A DNA stretch of 64,000 bases from JAAZNO01 sp012798275 (GCA_035347995.1 DAOPQD010000003.1:19495-83494), one strand, 5' to 3'; shown: positions 8,687-17,068, counted from the first letter of the stretch. A program made the numbers and translations. The notes: a model not told the origin generated them from the sequence alone.

Positions 8687-9928
8687 CTACCCGCGCTTGA
8701 GGATATACAGCGCCGAGAGCATCCGCATCCCGCCAAAGACCAACAGCGCCGTACGGACGCCCAGCCACTCGCCCCCCGCCGAACCGAGCAACGAGCCGAC
8801 CAACATCGCGCCGTTGATGGCAAGATTGTACCAGACGAGCGACGCCGCGCGTTCTGTCGGGGACACGCGCTCCAGCAGCCAGTTGATCATCGCACCGCCG
8901 GCCAGTCCCCAGCCCAAACCGCCAAAAGGCGACGCCACCATAAAGCCCCACACGCTGCGCCACAGGGCCATCACCAACGGATAGCAGCCAAAGAAGAAGG
9001 CGCCCAGCGCCGTGACCTTCTGATTGCCCCAGCGGCGCGCCAGCCCATCCAGCGACAACGAGCCTGCCAGCATGGCGACATAGAAAACCGCCGTTCCAAA
9101 GCTGATTTGAGAGTCCGTGAGCCTCAAATCGTTGACCATGTACAGCGAAAACAGGGGCGCGGCCAGGAACAACGTGAGGTGGAATATCAACAGCGCGGCG
9201 AGGACTTTTCCCAACGGACCTCGCAGCAAGTCCCAACGCAGGCGTCGCCCTTTCGATGTCACGGCCGGTGCAGCTTTTTCCATCGGCGGGAGTTTAATCA
9301 GCCCCAGATGCACCGTGCTCATCGTCGCGCCCAGCACGGCAAGCGCAAAGATCGCCTGATACCCCAGCGGAAAGGGCAGCGTGTTGAGAATCCAGCCGGC
9401 GAGCAAGGTCACCCCAATAAAGATCACGGCATAGAGCGCGTTGCGCCGTCCGGCGACGAAACCGCGCCACTCGCCCGGCACGGCTTCGGCAAAAAGGGCG
9501 TTGAACCCCATGTTGAGCGCCGCGCCAGGAATGGCCGCCAGCACCGTCAACGCCAGCAACGCCCACACCTGCGCCGCCGGTGGCAGAAAGAACGGCAGAA
9601 TCACCCAGGGCAGATAGGTCAGCCGGGTGAAGACGGCCGTCCGCAGCACCGCCTTCTCCAACGGTTGTCGTTCCAGCCATTGTCCGGCAGCAGTCGAGAT
9701 CAGCAGGTTCACCACGGCGGGACCAGCGCTCAGCAAGCCCAATTGGAAGGCCGAGGCCCCCTGACGGGTGATGAACACGCCAACGAAGGACATCGCTGTC
9801 GCCGCAGTGATGGCAAACCAGGCGATGTCCAGGTAGAAATGCAGGAAATTCGCCCGATAGATAGCAGGCACGATCGGGCGCCCCAGACGGGGCATAAAAA
9901 ATCGTGTAAAGTCACGTATCCGGCGCAT
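8687..9928 (-). CDS. Major facilitator superfamily transporter
   Basis: A 413-residue protein with about twelve hydrophobic segments in two bundles of six joined by a basic loop (KGRRLRWDLLRGPLGK) near the middle. It fits an MFS exporter or permease of unknown substrate. The start at 9928 follows GGAGAG and opens with MRRIRDFTRFF before the first membrane helix; in-frame codons out to 10015 run into spacer DNA. It precedes the EamA transporter gene by four bases, which suggests a two-gene transporter operon. Confidence 0.86.
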   Translation of the reverse strand: MRRIRDFTRFFMPRLGRPIVPAIYRANFLHFYLDIAWFAITAATAMSFVGVFITRQGASAFQLGLLSAGPAVVNLLISTAAGQWLERQPLEKAVLRTAVFTRLTYLPWVILPFFLPPAAQVWALLALTVLAAIPGAALNMGFNALFAEAVPGEWRGFVAGRRNALYAVIFIGVTLLAGWILNTLPFPLGYQAIFALAVLGATMSTVHLGLIKLPPMEKAAPAVTSKGRRLRWDLLRGPLGKVLAALLIFHLTLFLAAPLFSLYMVNDLRLTDSQISFGTAVFYVAMLAGSLSLDGLARRWGNQKVTALGAFFFGCYPLVMALWRSVWGFMVASPFGGLGWGLAGGAMINWLLERVSPTERAASLVWYNLAINGAMLVGSLLGSAGGEWLGVRTALLVFGGMRMLSALYILKRG

Positions 9929-10137
9929 CTCTCTCTCCGCACAAAAGACCGCCGGGCGGCATTCTAACCCCATCACAACCCGGCAGTCCGTGCTATTGTA
10001 ACGCAGATGGGCCAAAACGCGAACGGCAGTCTAGACGGCAGTCGGACAGTTGGCGGAGCGACGACGACCAGACTACAAGCCACCAGACTGACGACATTTG
10101 GCAGTGGACAAAACTCCATCTCCAGATATGATAGCAA

Positions 10138-10291
10138 CCAGCAACCAGCAACCAGTAACCAGTATCCAGCAACCAGTAACCAGTATCCAGCAACCAGTAA
10201 CCAGTAACCAGTATCCAGCAACCAGTAACCAGCAACCAGTATCCAGCAACCAGTAACCAGCAACCAGTATCCAGCAACCAGCAACCAGCAA
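10138..10291 (+). repeat. Heptamer tandem array, 22 units of CCAG(C/T)A(A/T)
   Basis: Twenty-two uninterrupted 7-base units in three versions: CCAGCAA (11), CCAGTAA (6) and CCAGTAT (5). The order is mixed, often CAA-TAA-TAT. A degenerate unit CCAGATA follows and then the ribosome-binding site GAGGAG of the acyl-CoA synthetase gene. Three more units occur alone at 13153-13173. Because 7 is not a multiple of 3, all three minus-strand frames are open here and give the same repeating peptide, but this is a by-product. The rest of the gap 9929-10137 holds no gene. Confidence 0.95.
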
Positions 10292-10310
10292 CCAGATAGA
10301 GGAGCGACTC

Positions 10311-12422
10311 ATGACAGACGTGTTGGAATTATTCTTCAATCCGCAAGGCGTTGCCGTCATCGGCGCGAGCAATGATCCCACCAAGCTGAGCTATGGCGTG
10401 GTGCGGAATCTCAAGGAACACGGCTATCAAGGGCCAGTTTATCCCGTCAACCCCAAAGGCGGGGAAATTTTGGGCCTTAAAGTCTACCGCAACATTGCCG
10501 AGGTGCCCGATCCACTGGAACTGGCCATGATCATGGTGCGCGCTGAACTGGCACCCGGCGAGCTCCGCGCCTGTGGCGAGCGCGGACTCAAGGTCGTCAT
10601 TGTGATTACCGGCGGCTTCCGGGAAGTGGGGGAACACGGCGCGGCGTTGGAACGCTCGCTCAAAACCATCGCCGATGAATACGGGATGCGCCTCGTCGGC
10701 CCCAACTGCGTCGGCACAATGGACACGCACGTCCCGCTTGACGCCACCTTCATCACCCACATACCTAAGCAAGGCGCCATTGGCTTCGCCTCGCATTCCG
10801 GGGCGCTCGTGGGAGGCACCATTGACTGGGCCATTCAGATGGGCGTGGGCTTCAGCCGCATCGTCAGTCTGGGCAATCAGGTGGACGTGAACATCGCCGA
10901 CGGCATCCGCATGATGGCCGCCAGCCCCTACACCAAAGTCATCAATCTCTACGCTGAAGGGATCCCTGAAGGCCGCGAGTTTGTCGAGACTGCCGCGGCC
11001 ATCTACCGCGAGAAGCCTATCGTGATCGTCAAAGCGGGACGGACCTCCGCCGGGACGCGCGCGGTAGCGTCGCACACCGGCGCGCTTGCCGGCACCGGGC
11101 GCGCATACGTCGCCGCCTGTCATCGCGCCGGGGTGGTAATGGCCAACTCGCTCCAGGAGCAGAATGACATCGCCATGGTGCTGGCGCATCAACCGCTGCC
11201 CGCCGGGCCGCGCGTGGCGCTCGTCACCAATGCCGGCGGTGCCGCCGCGCTCGCTGCGGACGCGCTCGACGATGTGGGCCTCATGATGGCCGATCTCACC
11301 CCGGAGACCCAGGCCCGGCTGAAAGAAGTCACGCCGGCGGGCGCGCAGCTGAGCAATCCCGTGGATATGCTTGGCGGCCCCCGGCCGGAGATGTTCAGCG
11401 CGGCGCTGGATCTCATGCTGGCGGATCCCGGCGTGGACATGGCCCTGGCGATCTTTGTGCCCCAGGCCATCACGCCGGTGAACGATGTCGCCCGTCACGT
11501 CGTCGCTGCGGCCAGCCGCACCACCAAACCCGTCATCTGCTGCCTCATCGGCGGGGTGAGCATCAACGAAGCGATTCACATCCTCCACGAGGGCCATGTC
11601 CCCTTCTACCCCGATCCCACGCGCGCGGCGAAAGCGTTGGGCGGACTGTGGGAATATACCCAACTCCAAGCGCGCCCGGATCTGACGCCAGAGCCGCTGA
11701 CAGACGTGGACCGGACGGCGGCGATGGAGATTTTGAGGCGTGCGTGGGGGCAAAGAGGCGGAGGGGCAGAGGGTAGCGCGCCGTACTTCCTCGACGCGGA
11801 GACGGCGGGAGCAGTGGCGGCGGCCTACGGCATCCGCGTGCCGTTCTCCGGTATCGCCGCCAGCGCCGACGAGGCTGCGGCGCTGGCCGGGCAAGCAGGC
11901 TATCCTGTCGTCGCCAAACTCATCGCGCCGGGGGTCATCCACAAAGCCGATGTCGGGGGGATCGCCCTGGGCCTGCGCAGCGCCGATGAGGTGCGCGCCG
12001 CCTTTGAGCGCATGGTGGGGACGCACGCCGATCGCGCGCTGATGGTGCAGCAGATGGCGCCTCAAGGGCAGGAAGTCATCCTCGGGGCGCAGCGCGACGC
12101 GCAGTTCGGGCCGCTGCTCATGTTCGGCATGGGCGGGATCTACGTAGAAGTCTTCAAAGACGTGGCTTTCCGCCTCGCGCCGTTATGTGAGGCCGATGCG
12201 CGCGCCATGATTGCGGAGACCGCCGCAGGCAAGATCATGGCCGGAGTGCGCGGGCAGGCGCCGGGCGATATCGCCGCCGTGGTGGACACGCTGCGCCGCG
12301 TGGGGCAGCTCGTCGCCGACTTCCCCGGCATCAGCGAGCTCGACATCAACCCGCTGATTGTCGGCCCGGAAGGGCAAGGCGCGTGGGCGGTGGACGTGCG
12401 GATGGCGCTCACGGGAGTTTAG
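10311..12422 (+). CDS. ADP-forming acyl-CoA synthetase (acetyl-CoA synthetase type), fused alpha and beta parts
   Basis: A 703-residue enzyme that interconverts acyl-CoA, ADP and phosphate with acid, CoA and ATP. Residues 5-135 are a CoA-binding Rossmann domain (VAVIGASNDPTKLSYGVV), residues 150-460 the two succinyl-CoA-ligase-like domains, and residues ~480-703 an ATP-grasp domain (VVAKLIAPGVIHKADVGG). His255 in ASHTGALAG is the phospho-histidine expected in this family. The GAGGAG at 10299-10304 sets the ATG. Alpha-beta fusions of this order are typical of Acd-like and protein-acetyltransferase-related proteins; the GNAT domain of Pat-type proteins is absent. It probably conserves energy from acyl-CoA in fermentation. 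A strong terminator follows. Confidence 0.9.
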   Translation: MTDVLELFFNPQGVAVIGASNDPTKLSYGVVRNLKEHGYQGPVYPVNPKGGEILGLKVYRNIAEVPDPLELAMIMVRAELAPGELRACGERGLKVVIVITGGFREVGEHGAALERSLKTIADEYGMRLVGPNCVGTMDTHVPLDATFITHIPKQGAIGFASHSGALVGGTIDWAIQMGVGFSRIVSLGNQVDVNIADGIRMMAASPYTKVINLYAEGIPEGREFVETAAAIYREKPIVIVKAGRTSAGTRAVASHTGALAGTGRAYVAACHRAGVVMANSLQEQNDIAMVLAHQPLPAGPRVALVTNAGGAAALAADALDDVGLMMADLTPETQARLKEVTPAGAQLSNPVDMLGGPRPEMFSAALDLMLADPGVDMALAIFVPQAITPVNDVARHVVAAASRTTKPVICCLIGGVSINEAIHILHEGHVPFYPDPTRAAKALGGLWEYTQLQARPDLTPEPLTDVDRTAAMEILRRAWGQRGGGAEGSAPYFLDAETAGAVAAAYGIRVPFSGIAASADEAAALAGQAGYPVVAKLIAPGVIHKADVGGIALGLRSADEVRAAFERMVGTHADRALMVQQMAPQGQEVILGAQRDAQFGPLLMFGMGGIYVEVFKDVAFRLAPLCEADARAMIAETAAGKIMAGVRGQAPGDIAAVVDTLRRVGQLVADFPGISELDINPLIVGPEGQGAWAVDVRMALTGV

Positions 12423-12455
12423 AGGGTGGATTTGGGATTGTGAATTGTGGAAACG

Positions 12456-12495
12456 TTCGCGGGCGGAGAGAGTCTCTCCGCCCGCGAAGTTTTTT
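12456..12495 (+). terminator. Rho-independent terminator of the acyl-CoA synthetase gene
   Basis: A perfect 15-base-pair stem (12456-12470 with 12474-12488), a 3-base loop and then GTTTTTT. It lies between two convergent genes. Confidence 0.92.
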
Positions 12496-12539
12496 GCTCG
12501 ACGGTCGCCGGTTCGCTGGTCAGACGCCCCATGGCCCGG

Positions 12540-13109
12540 TCACACCCTCGATTTCAGGAAATACACCCCCAGGTACACCTTGAGATCCACGATCTTGTCC
12601 GCCGCTGCCTGCGCCGCAAGCCAGGCCCCGGCGGTGGCCAGCGGCGCGGCGTAAACGTGCAGCGATTCGCCCTCTTTCCTCATCCCTTGTGCGCGGGGGA
12701 ATGCATAGACTTCCTCCGCGCCGGTCGGATCCACAGGGCCATGGAGCCCTTGGGCCCAACACAGAGTGTTGAGCTCATCGGTGATGCCGGGGAGCAGCGA
12801 GCCCGTCCAGAGGCACGTGACGGTGTCGCAGGTGTAGCCGGTCTCCTCTTCGAGTTCACGCCGGGCGGCGGCAAGCGGGGAATCGCCGGCGACAGTGTCG
12901 CCTACCAGGCCCGCCGGCAATTCAAGGCAGAGCTTCCCCAAGGGAACGCGATATTGTTCCACGAGCAGGAGCTTGTGCTCCGGCGTCGCGGCGATGATGG
13001 TGACTCCCGTAACAGTTTTGGGACGCCGCACGTACTCCCACCCGCTGGGATGTCGGTAGAAGTGCAGATACCGTCCGGCATACATCAGTCTGGCATCACG
13101 GTCATCCAT
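12540..13109 (-). CDS. Nudix hydrolase, ADP-ribose pyrophosphatase-like
   Basis: A 189-residue Nudix protein. The N-terminal part (MYAGRYLHFYRHPSGWEYVRR, shortened here) and the ELPAG lead-in resemble ADP-ribose pyrophosphatases. The Nudix box is at about residues 66-92: it ends in a good RELEEETGY, but the loop between the Gly and the REL has two extra residues and the first conserved Glu is replaced by Asp76. The ATG at 13109 has GGGGAAG upstream; the earlier in-frame codon at 13166 would place the stray CCAGTAT heptamers inside the protein and is rejected. It converges on the acyl-CoA synthetase gene across a shared terminator. Substrate specificity is inferred only. Confidence 0.85.
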   Translation of the reverse strand: MDDRDARLMYAGRYLHFYRHPSGWEYVRRPKTVTGVTIIAATPEHKLLLVEQYRVPLGKLCLELPAGLVGDTVAGDSPLAAARRELEEETGYTCDTVTCLWTGSLLPGITDELNTLCWAQGLHGPVDPTGAEEVYAFPRAQGMRKEGESLHVYAAPLATAGAWLAAQAAADKIVDLKVYLGVYFLKSRV

Positions 13110-13172
13110 AGGCTTCCCCGCAAAAGTGAGGGTAACGGGTGACGAGCAGCCACCAGTATCCAGCAACCAGCT

Positions 13173-13904
13173 TCACCCGTGGGGATAGTGACGAATCTGG
13201 CTCTCGCCACGCCGTTTCTCCAGGCGATCCCCCACATCCCAATTGGGCATGGCGCGCATCTTCTTGACCTTGCCGTTGCTGCGGCGGACGTAAGCGTAGG
13301 TCACGGTCTCCCAGTGCCAGCTGCCGTCCTCGTCATGGTCACTCACGCGCTCCCGCTCCATACGGACATCCACAATTGTGCCCTGCCAGTGAGAGGAGAG
13401 CGTGGCGAGCATGAACACCAGGCTGATCAGGGCGGCCAGCCCCACGCCGGCCACGGCCATCGGTTCTTGATCGGCGATGAAGTAAACGCCGACGGCAATG
13501 ACGCTCCAAATCACGACCCACAGAAGGCCGTAAAGCAGCCATTTGCCGCAACCGCCGCTTTTTTCCTCCTGGGGCTGCGCCGGCGGCAGCTGGGAAGGCT
13601 GGAATGGCGCTGCCGGGGCGGGCTGCGCGGGGACCTGTTGCGCCTGCGGCAGCGATGAGTAGGGGACGGGCGTCGGCGCTGGCGGGGGCGGCGGCGTCTG
13701 CTGCGGCGGCTGCGAGGGATGCCACTGTCCCTCATGGAACACAAACCACTGACCGGTCTGCTCTTGCAACATCCACAGCCGGCCCCAAGCGTCCGTCACA
13801 CGGAGCTGGGCCAGCTCCGCACGATATTGCTCCAACGATAACACACCGCGTTGGCGCTGATCCTCCAAAAAACGGAAACGTTGTTCAGCCTCGGTAAAAT
13901 TCAT
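13173..13904 (-). CDS. Membrane protein with N-terminal coiled/SHOCT-like segment and proline-rich linker
   Basis: A 243-residue protein of unknown function. Residues 1-30 form a charged helix (EAEQRFRFLEDQRQRG) like the short SHOCT-type segments, followed by a small aromatic segment (WFVFHEGQWHPSQPP). Residues 65-110 are Pro/Gln/Ala-rich. Two membrane helices follow (about 125-145 and 152-170), then a charged C-terminal domain that may be a DUF3592-like beta domain (GTIVDVRMERERVSDHDE). The ATG at 13904 has AGGAAA upstream. The gene ends 63 bases before the Nudix start, so the two may be co-transcribed. No function is claimed. Confidence 0.75.
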   Translation of the reverse strand: MNFTEAEQRFRFLEDQRQRGVLSLEQYRAELAQLRVTDAWGRLWMLQEQTGQWFVFHEGQWHPSQPPQQTPPPPPAPTPVPYSSLPQAQQVPAQPAPAAPFQPSQLPPAQPQEEKSGGCGKWLLYGLLWVVIWSVIAVGVYFIADQEPMAVAGVGLAALISLVFMLATLSSHWQGTIVDVRMERERVSDHDEDGSWHWETVTYAYVRRSNGKVKKMRAMPNWDVGDRLEKRRGESQIRHYPHG

Positions 13905-14014
13905 ATGCAGGTTTCCTTATTCTCTGCTTGTCTACACTCCACGCTTGCACTCCGTTAGTGAATTGAGAGTCCAAAATGGCAAATCCAAGGACATTCTGAA
14001 GCGCGGATGAGCTT

Positions 14015-14620
14015 TCAACTGCCCATCTGCGACCCAAATCCTGGATGTGACGGCGACGGCATACAGATGATCTCCAGCGGCTTGAGTTCGAAGAAGGTCT
14101 GCGCGTTGGCGGGAATCAACAGCACGGCCGTGTCCGCGCCGTGACTGGAGCCCGCGATGGCCAGCGCCGGCGCCTGAGTGGACACGAACCCGGCATCTGC
14201 CGCCATCAACGCGATCTCGAAAGCCACTTTCATCCCCTGCCCGAAGAGGCGCAAGGTCTGGGCGATGATCTCATCCAGCTGATAGGTGCCCCACAACTTG
14301 CGCACGGCGCGCCCCACCCCGCCGAAGGCGTGCTGACAGGTGAGCACCCTCACGCCGAGCTCCGCCAGACGCGCCGCATGTTCCGGCAAGAGGTCTTGGG
14401 TATCCGGCCCGCGAAAGCCCGCCGAGTGGGTGACGGCGACAATGGCGAAACCGGGCAGCAGTTCCGCCGCGCGGACCGCCGTCGCGCCGCTGGTCGTCGC
14501 CACGATGGCCGTGCGGATACCGAGGGCCTCGGCCCGCGCCCGCGCTAATTCCAACGTCCGATCGGTGTTCTCTTTCCCTCGCTGAGCAAAATACACTGTC
14601 TGAGTAACAAGTTCGTTCAT
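14015..14620 (-). CDS. Pyruvate kinase C-terminal-domain-like protein
   Basis: A 201-residue cytosolic protein with the alpha/beta fold seen alone in the PK-C-like family: NTDRTLELARARAEALGI, then IVATTSGATAVRAAELL and a SHGADTAVLLIP segment near the end. It lacks the pyruvate kinase barrel and so is not a pyruvate kinase; the function of the stand-alone family is not established. The ATG at 14620 is chosen because the family similarity begins there (MNELVTQTVYFAQRG) with GGGAG upstream. In-frame codons continue to 15094 but read antisense through the toxin remnant and are rejected. The gap 13905-14014 shows no feature. Confidence 0.78.
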   Translation of the reverse strand: MNELVTQTVYFAQRGKENTDRTLELARARAEALGIRTAIVATTSGATAVRAAELLPGFAIVAVTHSAGFRGPDTQDLLPEHAARLAELGVRVLTCQHAFGGVGRAVRKLWGTYQLDEIIAQTLRLFGQGMKVAFEIALMAADAGFVSTQAPALAIAGSSHGADTAVLLIPANAQTFFELKPLEIICMPSPSHPGFGSQMGS

Positions 14621-14857
14621 ATAAGGAATCTCCCGTACTGCGTGATGTGTCATGCGTGATGTTTCACCCAGTATAACAAATTTCAGGCCAAAATCAAACT
14701 GCCTGGGGGCGAGGCGGCTCTGGGACGCCGATGAACACAGACGCACGCTGATCCTGGCCAGGCAGATGCAGAGGACGCAATTTTGGGATCGCGACCGCAA
14801 GGTGCAGGGATTCCTCGGCATATTTGCTCTGAAAGAGCCGGCATCCCATGGGTCGTA

Positions 14858-15204
14858 GCCTGCTCTTTTCTGCAAACGTTTAGCCTCACTTACGATAAGC
14901 GTAGTACTTGCGAAGGTTTCGTCCGGGGCGAGCTTATCTTTGTGGAGGCTCGGTACTGCACTTTCGGGAATTTGTGGACGTCGAAACAGATGTAGATCGT
15001 TTGACATACGTTTACCAATACATGACCGCCGAAGAGATGCTGGCATTTCGTTATGACAACACCGGACATCATTGTCAACTGAATCTTTCAACATATCCTC
15101 ACCACAAACATCTGATCCGTGAGGGTCAGGTCGTCGAATCCTCCGTCCCAGATCTGATCACTGTATGGCACGAGATCGAAGCTTATGTTATCCTGACGCC
15201 TTGA
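14858..15204 (+). pseudogene. Frameshifted TumE/DUF6516-like toxin remnant
   Basis: From about 14894 frame 2 reads LTYDKRSTCEGFVRGELIFVE, then runs off. Frame 1 from 14943 reads GGSVLHFREFVDVETD and continues through FRYDNTGHH and YPHHKH to the stop at 15204. Joining them by adding one base near 14946 gives the conserved core of the TumE-type toxin family (FVRG-DGS-LHFREFVD-RYDN-PHHKH). So this is a one-base deletion in an Asp/Glu codon. The expected N-terminal ~30 residues are not recognisable; the 5' limit given is approximate. No antitoxin partner of the TumA/HTH type is visible nearby. Family assignment is from memory of the motif order. The spacer 14621-14857 shows no gene. Confidence 0.7.
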
Positions 15205-15246
15205 GCTCTGCAAACGAGACAGGGCGCAGAATAGAACAGCGATCCC

Positions 15247-16125
15247 TCATTCCCCTGCTGCGAGGCCGACCCGTGCCCAGACGCCGAGGTGATCGGAGAT
15301 GGCCGAGCCGCCGAAAGTGCCAGCATCCCGTATCTCCCAGCGCATGTCCTCGCCTTCGACGAGGAAAATGTAGTCAATCCGCCTGCCGGAATCCAGGCTG
15401 GTGACGCCGGGCGCATCCGGCTGAGCCTCGCGGAAGGCGTCGCGCCAGTGAACGGGCAAGGCCGTGATTTGCGGCGCGTCCTCGGCGGCGTTGAAATCCC
15501 CGGCGACGACCGCCGGCAGGCCGTGACGCTGACGCTCCACCAGCGCCACCAGACTGTCAATCTGCGCCGCATTGATCGCGCCCTCCTTGTTGGTGAGGTG
15601 CGTGCTGAAGACGACGACTGGGCCGGCTTCGGTCTGCACCGCGCCCCAGAGCGCCAACCGGTGCTCGAAGAAACCGGCGCGAGGCCGCAACTCCAGCGCC
15701 GCAATGTCGCTCAGCGCCCCCCGCGCCAGAACCGCCTCGCCCTCCTCAAAGCGAATGAGGCTGTAGTTCCCGTTGGCGCGCGCGTAACCGCCGGCCAGCT
15801 CCAGGCCGACCGCAAGCGCCTCCGCGGCATTTTCGACGACGGGCGTGCGTGCTGCCTCCTGCAGACAGAGCACCTCGGGGGAGAGGTCATGCAAAGCCAC
15901 GAGCGCCGCCTCAAGCCGCTCCGGCTGCCGGGAGTAATGCGGGTGATCGTGCCAGAGGTTGAGCGTGACGACGGTGAACGTGGCAGGGATGGGGTCCGTC
16001 CGCGCAGCGCCGACGGACGCGGACGGACCTGGCCGGCTGACGCTAAGCACGAAAGCCGCCATCGCCGCAAGCAACACGGCGACCAGCAGCGCTATCCTCT
16101 GCCGATTGGCGTGATGTCGGCGCAT
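15247..16125 (-). CDS. Endonuclease/exonuclease/phosphatase-family protein, membrane-anchored or secreted
   Basis: A 292-residue protein with an N-terminal hydrophobic segment (residues 11-30) and an EEP domain from residue 50. The metal and catalytic residues are in place: Asn56 (TLNLWHD), Glu90 (CLQE), His176 (STHL), Asp210 and Asn212 (AGDFN), Asp278 and His279 (SDHLGV). EEP enzymes cleave phosphodiesters in nucleic acids, inositol phosphates or sphingolipids; the external location argues for a lipid or extracellular DNA substrate. The ATG at 16125 has GGCGGAGAG before it. In-frame codons to 16275 run through an octamer repeat array and are not coding. A TATAAT at 16159-16164 on the minus strand could be its -10. 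Confidence 0.86.
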   Translation of the reverse strand: MRRHHANRQRIALLVAVLLAAMAAFVLSVSRPGPSASVGAARTDPIPATFTVVTLNLWHDHPHYSRQPERLEAALVALHDLSPEVLCLQEAARTPVVENAAEALAVGLELAGGYARANGNYSLIRFEEGEAVLARGALSDIAALELRPRAGFFEHRLALWGAVQTEAGPVVVFSTHLTNKEGAINAAQIDSLVALVERQRHGLPAVVAGDFNAAEDAPQITALPVHWRDAFREAQPDAPGVTSLDSGRRIDYIFLVEGEDMRWEIRDAGTFGGSAISDHLGVWARVGLAAGE

Positions 16126-16170
16126 GACTCTCCGCCCTCCCCCACAAATGTGAGGTGAATTATAGCACGA

Positions 16171-16263
16171 ACGTGGACACGTGAGCACGTGCGAAGGTGT
16201 GAACGTAAGTGATTCGCCGATTCGCCGATTCGCTGATTCGCTGACTCGTTGATTCGCTGATTC
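16171..16263 (+). repeat. Octamer tandem array in two parts, ACGTGNNN then GATTCGCY
   Basis: Eleven phase-perfect 8-base units from 16171 to 16258, plus a partial one. Five are of the ACGTGNNN/ACGTAAGT kind (16171-16210) and six of the GATTCGCY kind (from 16211, one degenerate). The same two-part order, with a junction unit like ACGCAAGT, occurs at 61257 and 63715. It sits between the EEP gene and the response regulator. Confidence 0.93.
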
Positions 16264-16328
16264 AGGGGACGCCATCTTAACAACTTCTCAATAACCGCAT
16301 AGTAAAATGTAAGAAAGGCAATCCGCGC

Positions 16329-16334
16329 TATAAT
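16329..16334 (+). promoter_or_regulatory. Possible -10 box of the two-component operon
   Basis: A perfect TATAAT lies 38 bases before the response-regulator ATG. No convincing -35 hexamer is seen 16-18 bases upstream, so activation by another factor, or chance, is possible. Confidence 0.35.
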
Positions 16335-16371
16335 GGGCGCAGCAATCCGCGACTCTGACATGGGACAGGTC

Positions 16372-17067
16372 ATGAAAGTCCTGATTATTGATGATGAAGC
16401 CCGCATCACACGGGGCGTGCAAAAATACTTCGAGCAGGCCGGTTTCGAGACCGTGCCCGCCTTCGACGGCCCGACGGGGTTGGCGCGCGCGCGCAGCGAG
16501 AAACCCGATCTCATCGTCCTTGACCTGATGCTGCCAGGCATGGACGGCCTGGAAGTGTGCCGCACCCTGCGCCGGGAGTCCAACGTCCCCATCATCATGC
16601 TCACCGCCCGTGTCGAGGAGACCGATCAGTTGATGGGGCTGGAGATCGGCGCGGATGACTACATCACCAAACCCTTCAGTCCACGCATGTTGGTAGCGCG
16701 GGCGCGCGCCGTGCTGCGCCGCAATCAGCTCGCCCAACCGCAGGAGGCCAGCGAGGTCTACCGCTTCGGCGATGTCGTCTTCAACGTGGGCACGCGCGAG
16801 TGCCTGCTGAAGGGACAGCCGGTCGCCCTCACCCCCACCGAGTTTGAGATCCTGTTGACGCTGATTCGGGCGCGCGGGCGGGTGCTCACTCGCACTCAAT
16901 TGCTGGAAGCCACCAGTCTGGGTTACTATGACGGCTTCGAGCGCACCGTGGATGTCCACATTCACAATCTCCGCCGCAAGTTGGAAGCCGACCCCTCCAA
17001 TCCGCGCTACATCCGCACCGTCTTCGGCACCGGTTACCGCTTCACGGAAAATCCGGAATCGGAGTGA
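16372..17067 (+). CDS. OmpR/PhoB-family response regulator
   Basis: A 231-residue DNA-binding regulator. The receiver domain (1-120) has the acidic pair Asp7-Asp8, phospho-acceptor Asp51 (LIVLDLMLPGMDG), and the conserved Thr (MLTAR) and Lys (TKPF) positions. A linker leads to a winged-helix domain from residue ~135 (VALTPTEFEILLTLI) ending in VRTVFGTGYRF-like sequence. Start at 16372 opens at MKVLIIDDEA; two in-frame ATGs at 16360 and 16334 are possible but less likely. The histidine kinase gene begins one base after its stop, so the two form a cognate pair in one operon. Confidence 0.94.
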   Translation: MKVLIIDDEARITRGVQKYFEQAGFETVPAFDGPTGLARARSEKPDLIVLDLMLPGMDGLEVCRTLRRESNVPIIMLTARVEETDQLMGLEIGADDYITKPFSPRMLVARARAVLRRNQLAQPQEASEVYRFGDVVFNVGTRECLLKGQPVALTPTEFEILLTLIRARGRVLTRTQLLEATSLGYYDGFERTVDVHIHNLRRKLEADPSNPRYIRTVFGTGYRFTENPESE

Positions 17068-17068
17068 C

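Noticed and set aside
9973..10384. Three overlapping minus-strand ORFs with repeating Gly-Tyr-Trp-Leu-Leu peptides
   Set aside because: They are translations of the 7-base repeat, which keeps all three frames open. No start signals and no non-repeat sequence of protein character.
10329..12065. Long antisense ORF (about 578 codons) opposite the acyl-CoA synthetase gene
   Set aside because: Shadow of a GC-rich gene; Arg/His/Gly-rich without any domain. The plus-strand enzyme has clear motifs.
14621..15094. N-terminal extension of the PK-C-like protein
   Set aside because: It reads antisense through the TumE-like remnant and shows no family similarity; the family's start is at 14620.
16171..16263. 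CRISPR array
   Set aside because: Units are only 8 bases with no spacer pattern and no cas genes; it is a tandem repeat.
16126..16275. N-terminal extension of the EEP protein with Ser-Ala-Asn-Arg repeats
   Set aside because: It is the translation of the octamer array; the hydrophobic segment and RBS mark the true start at 16125.
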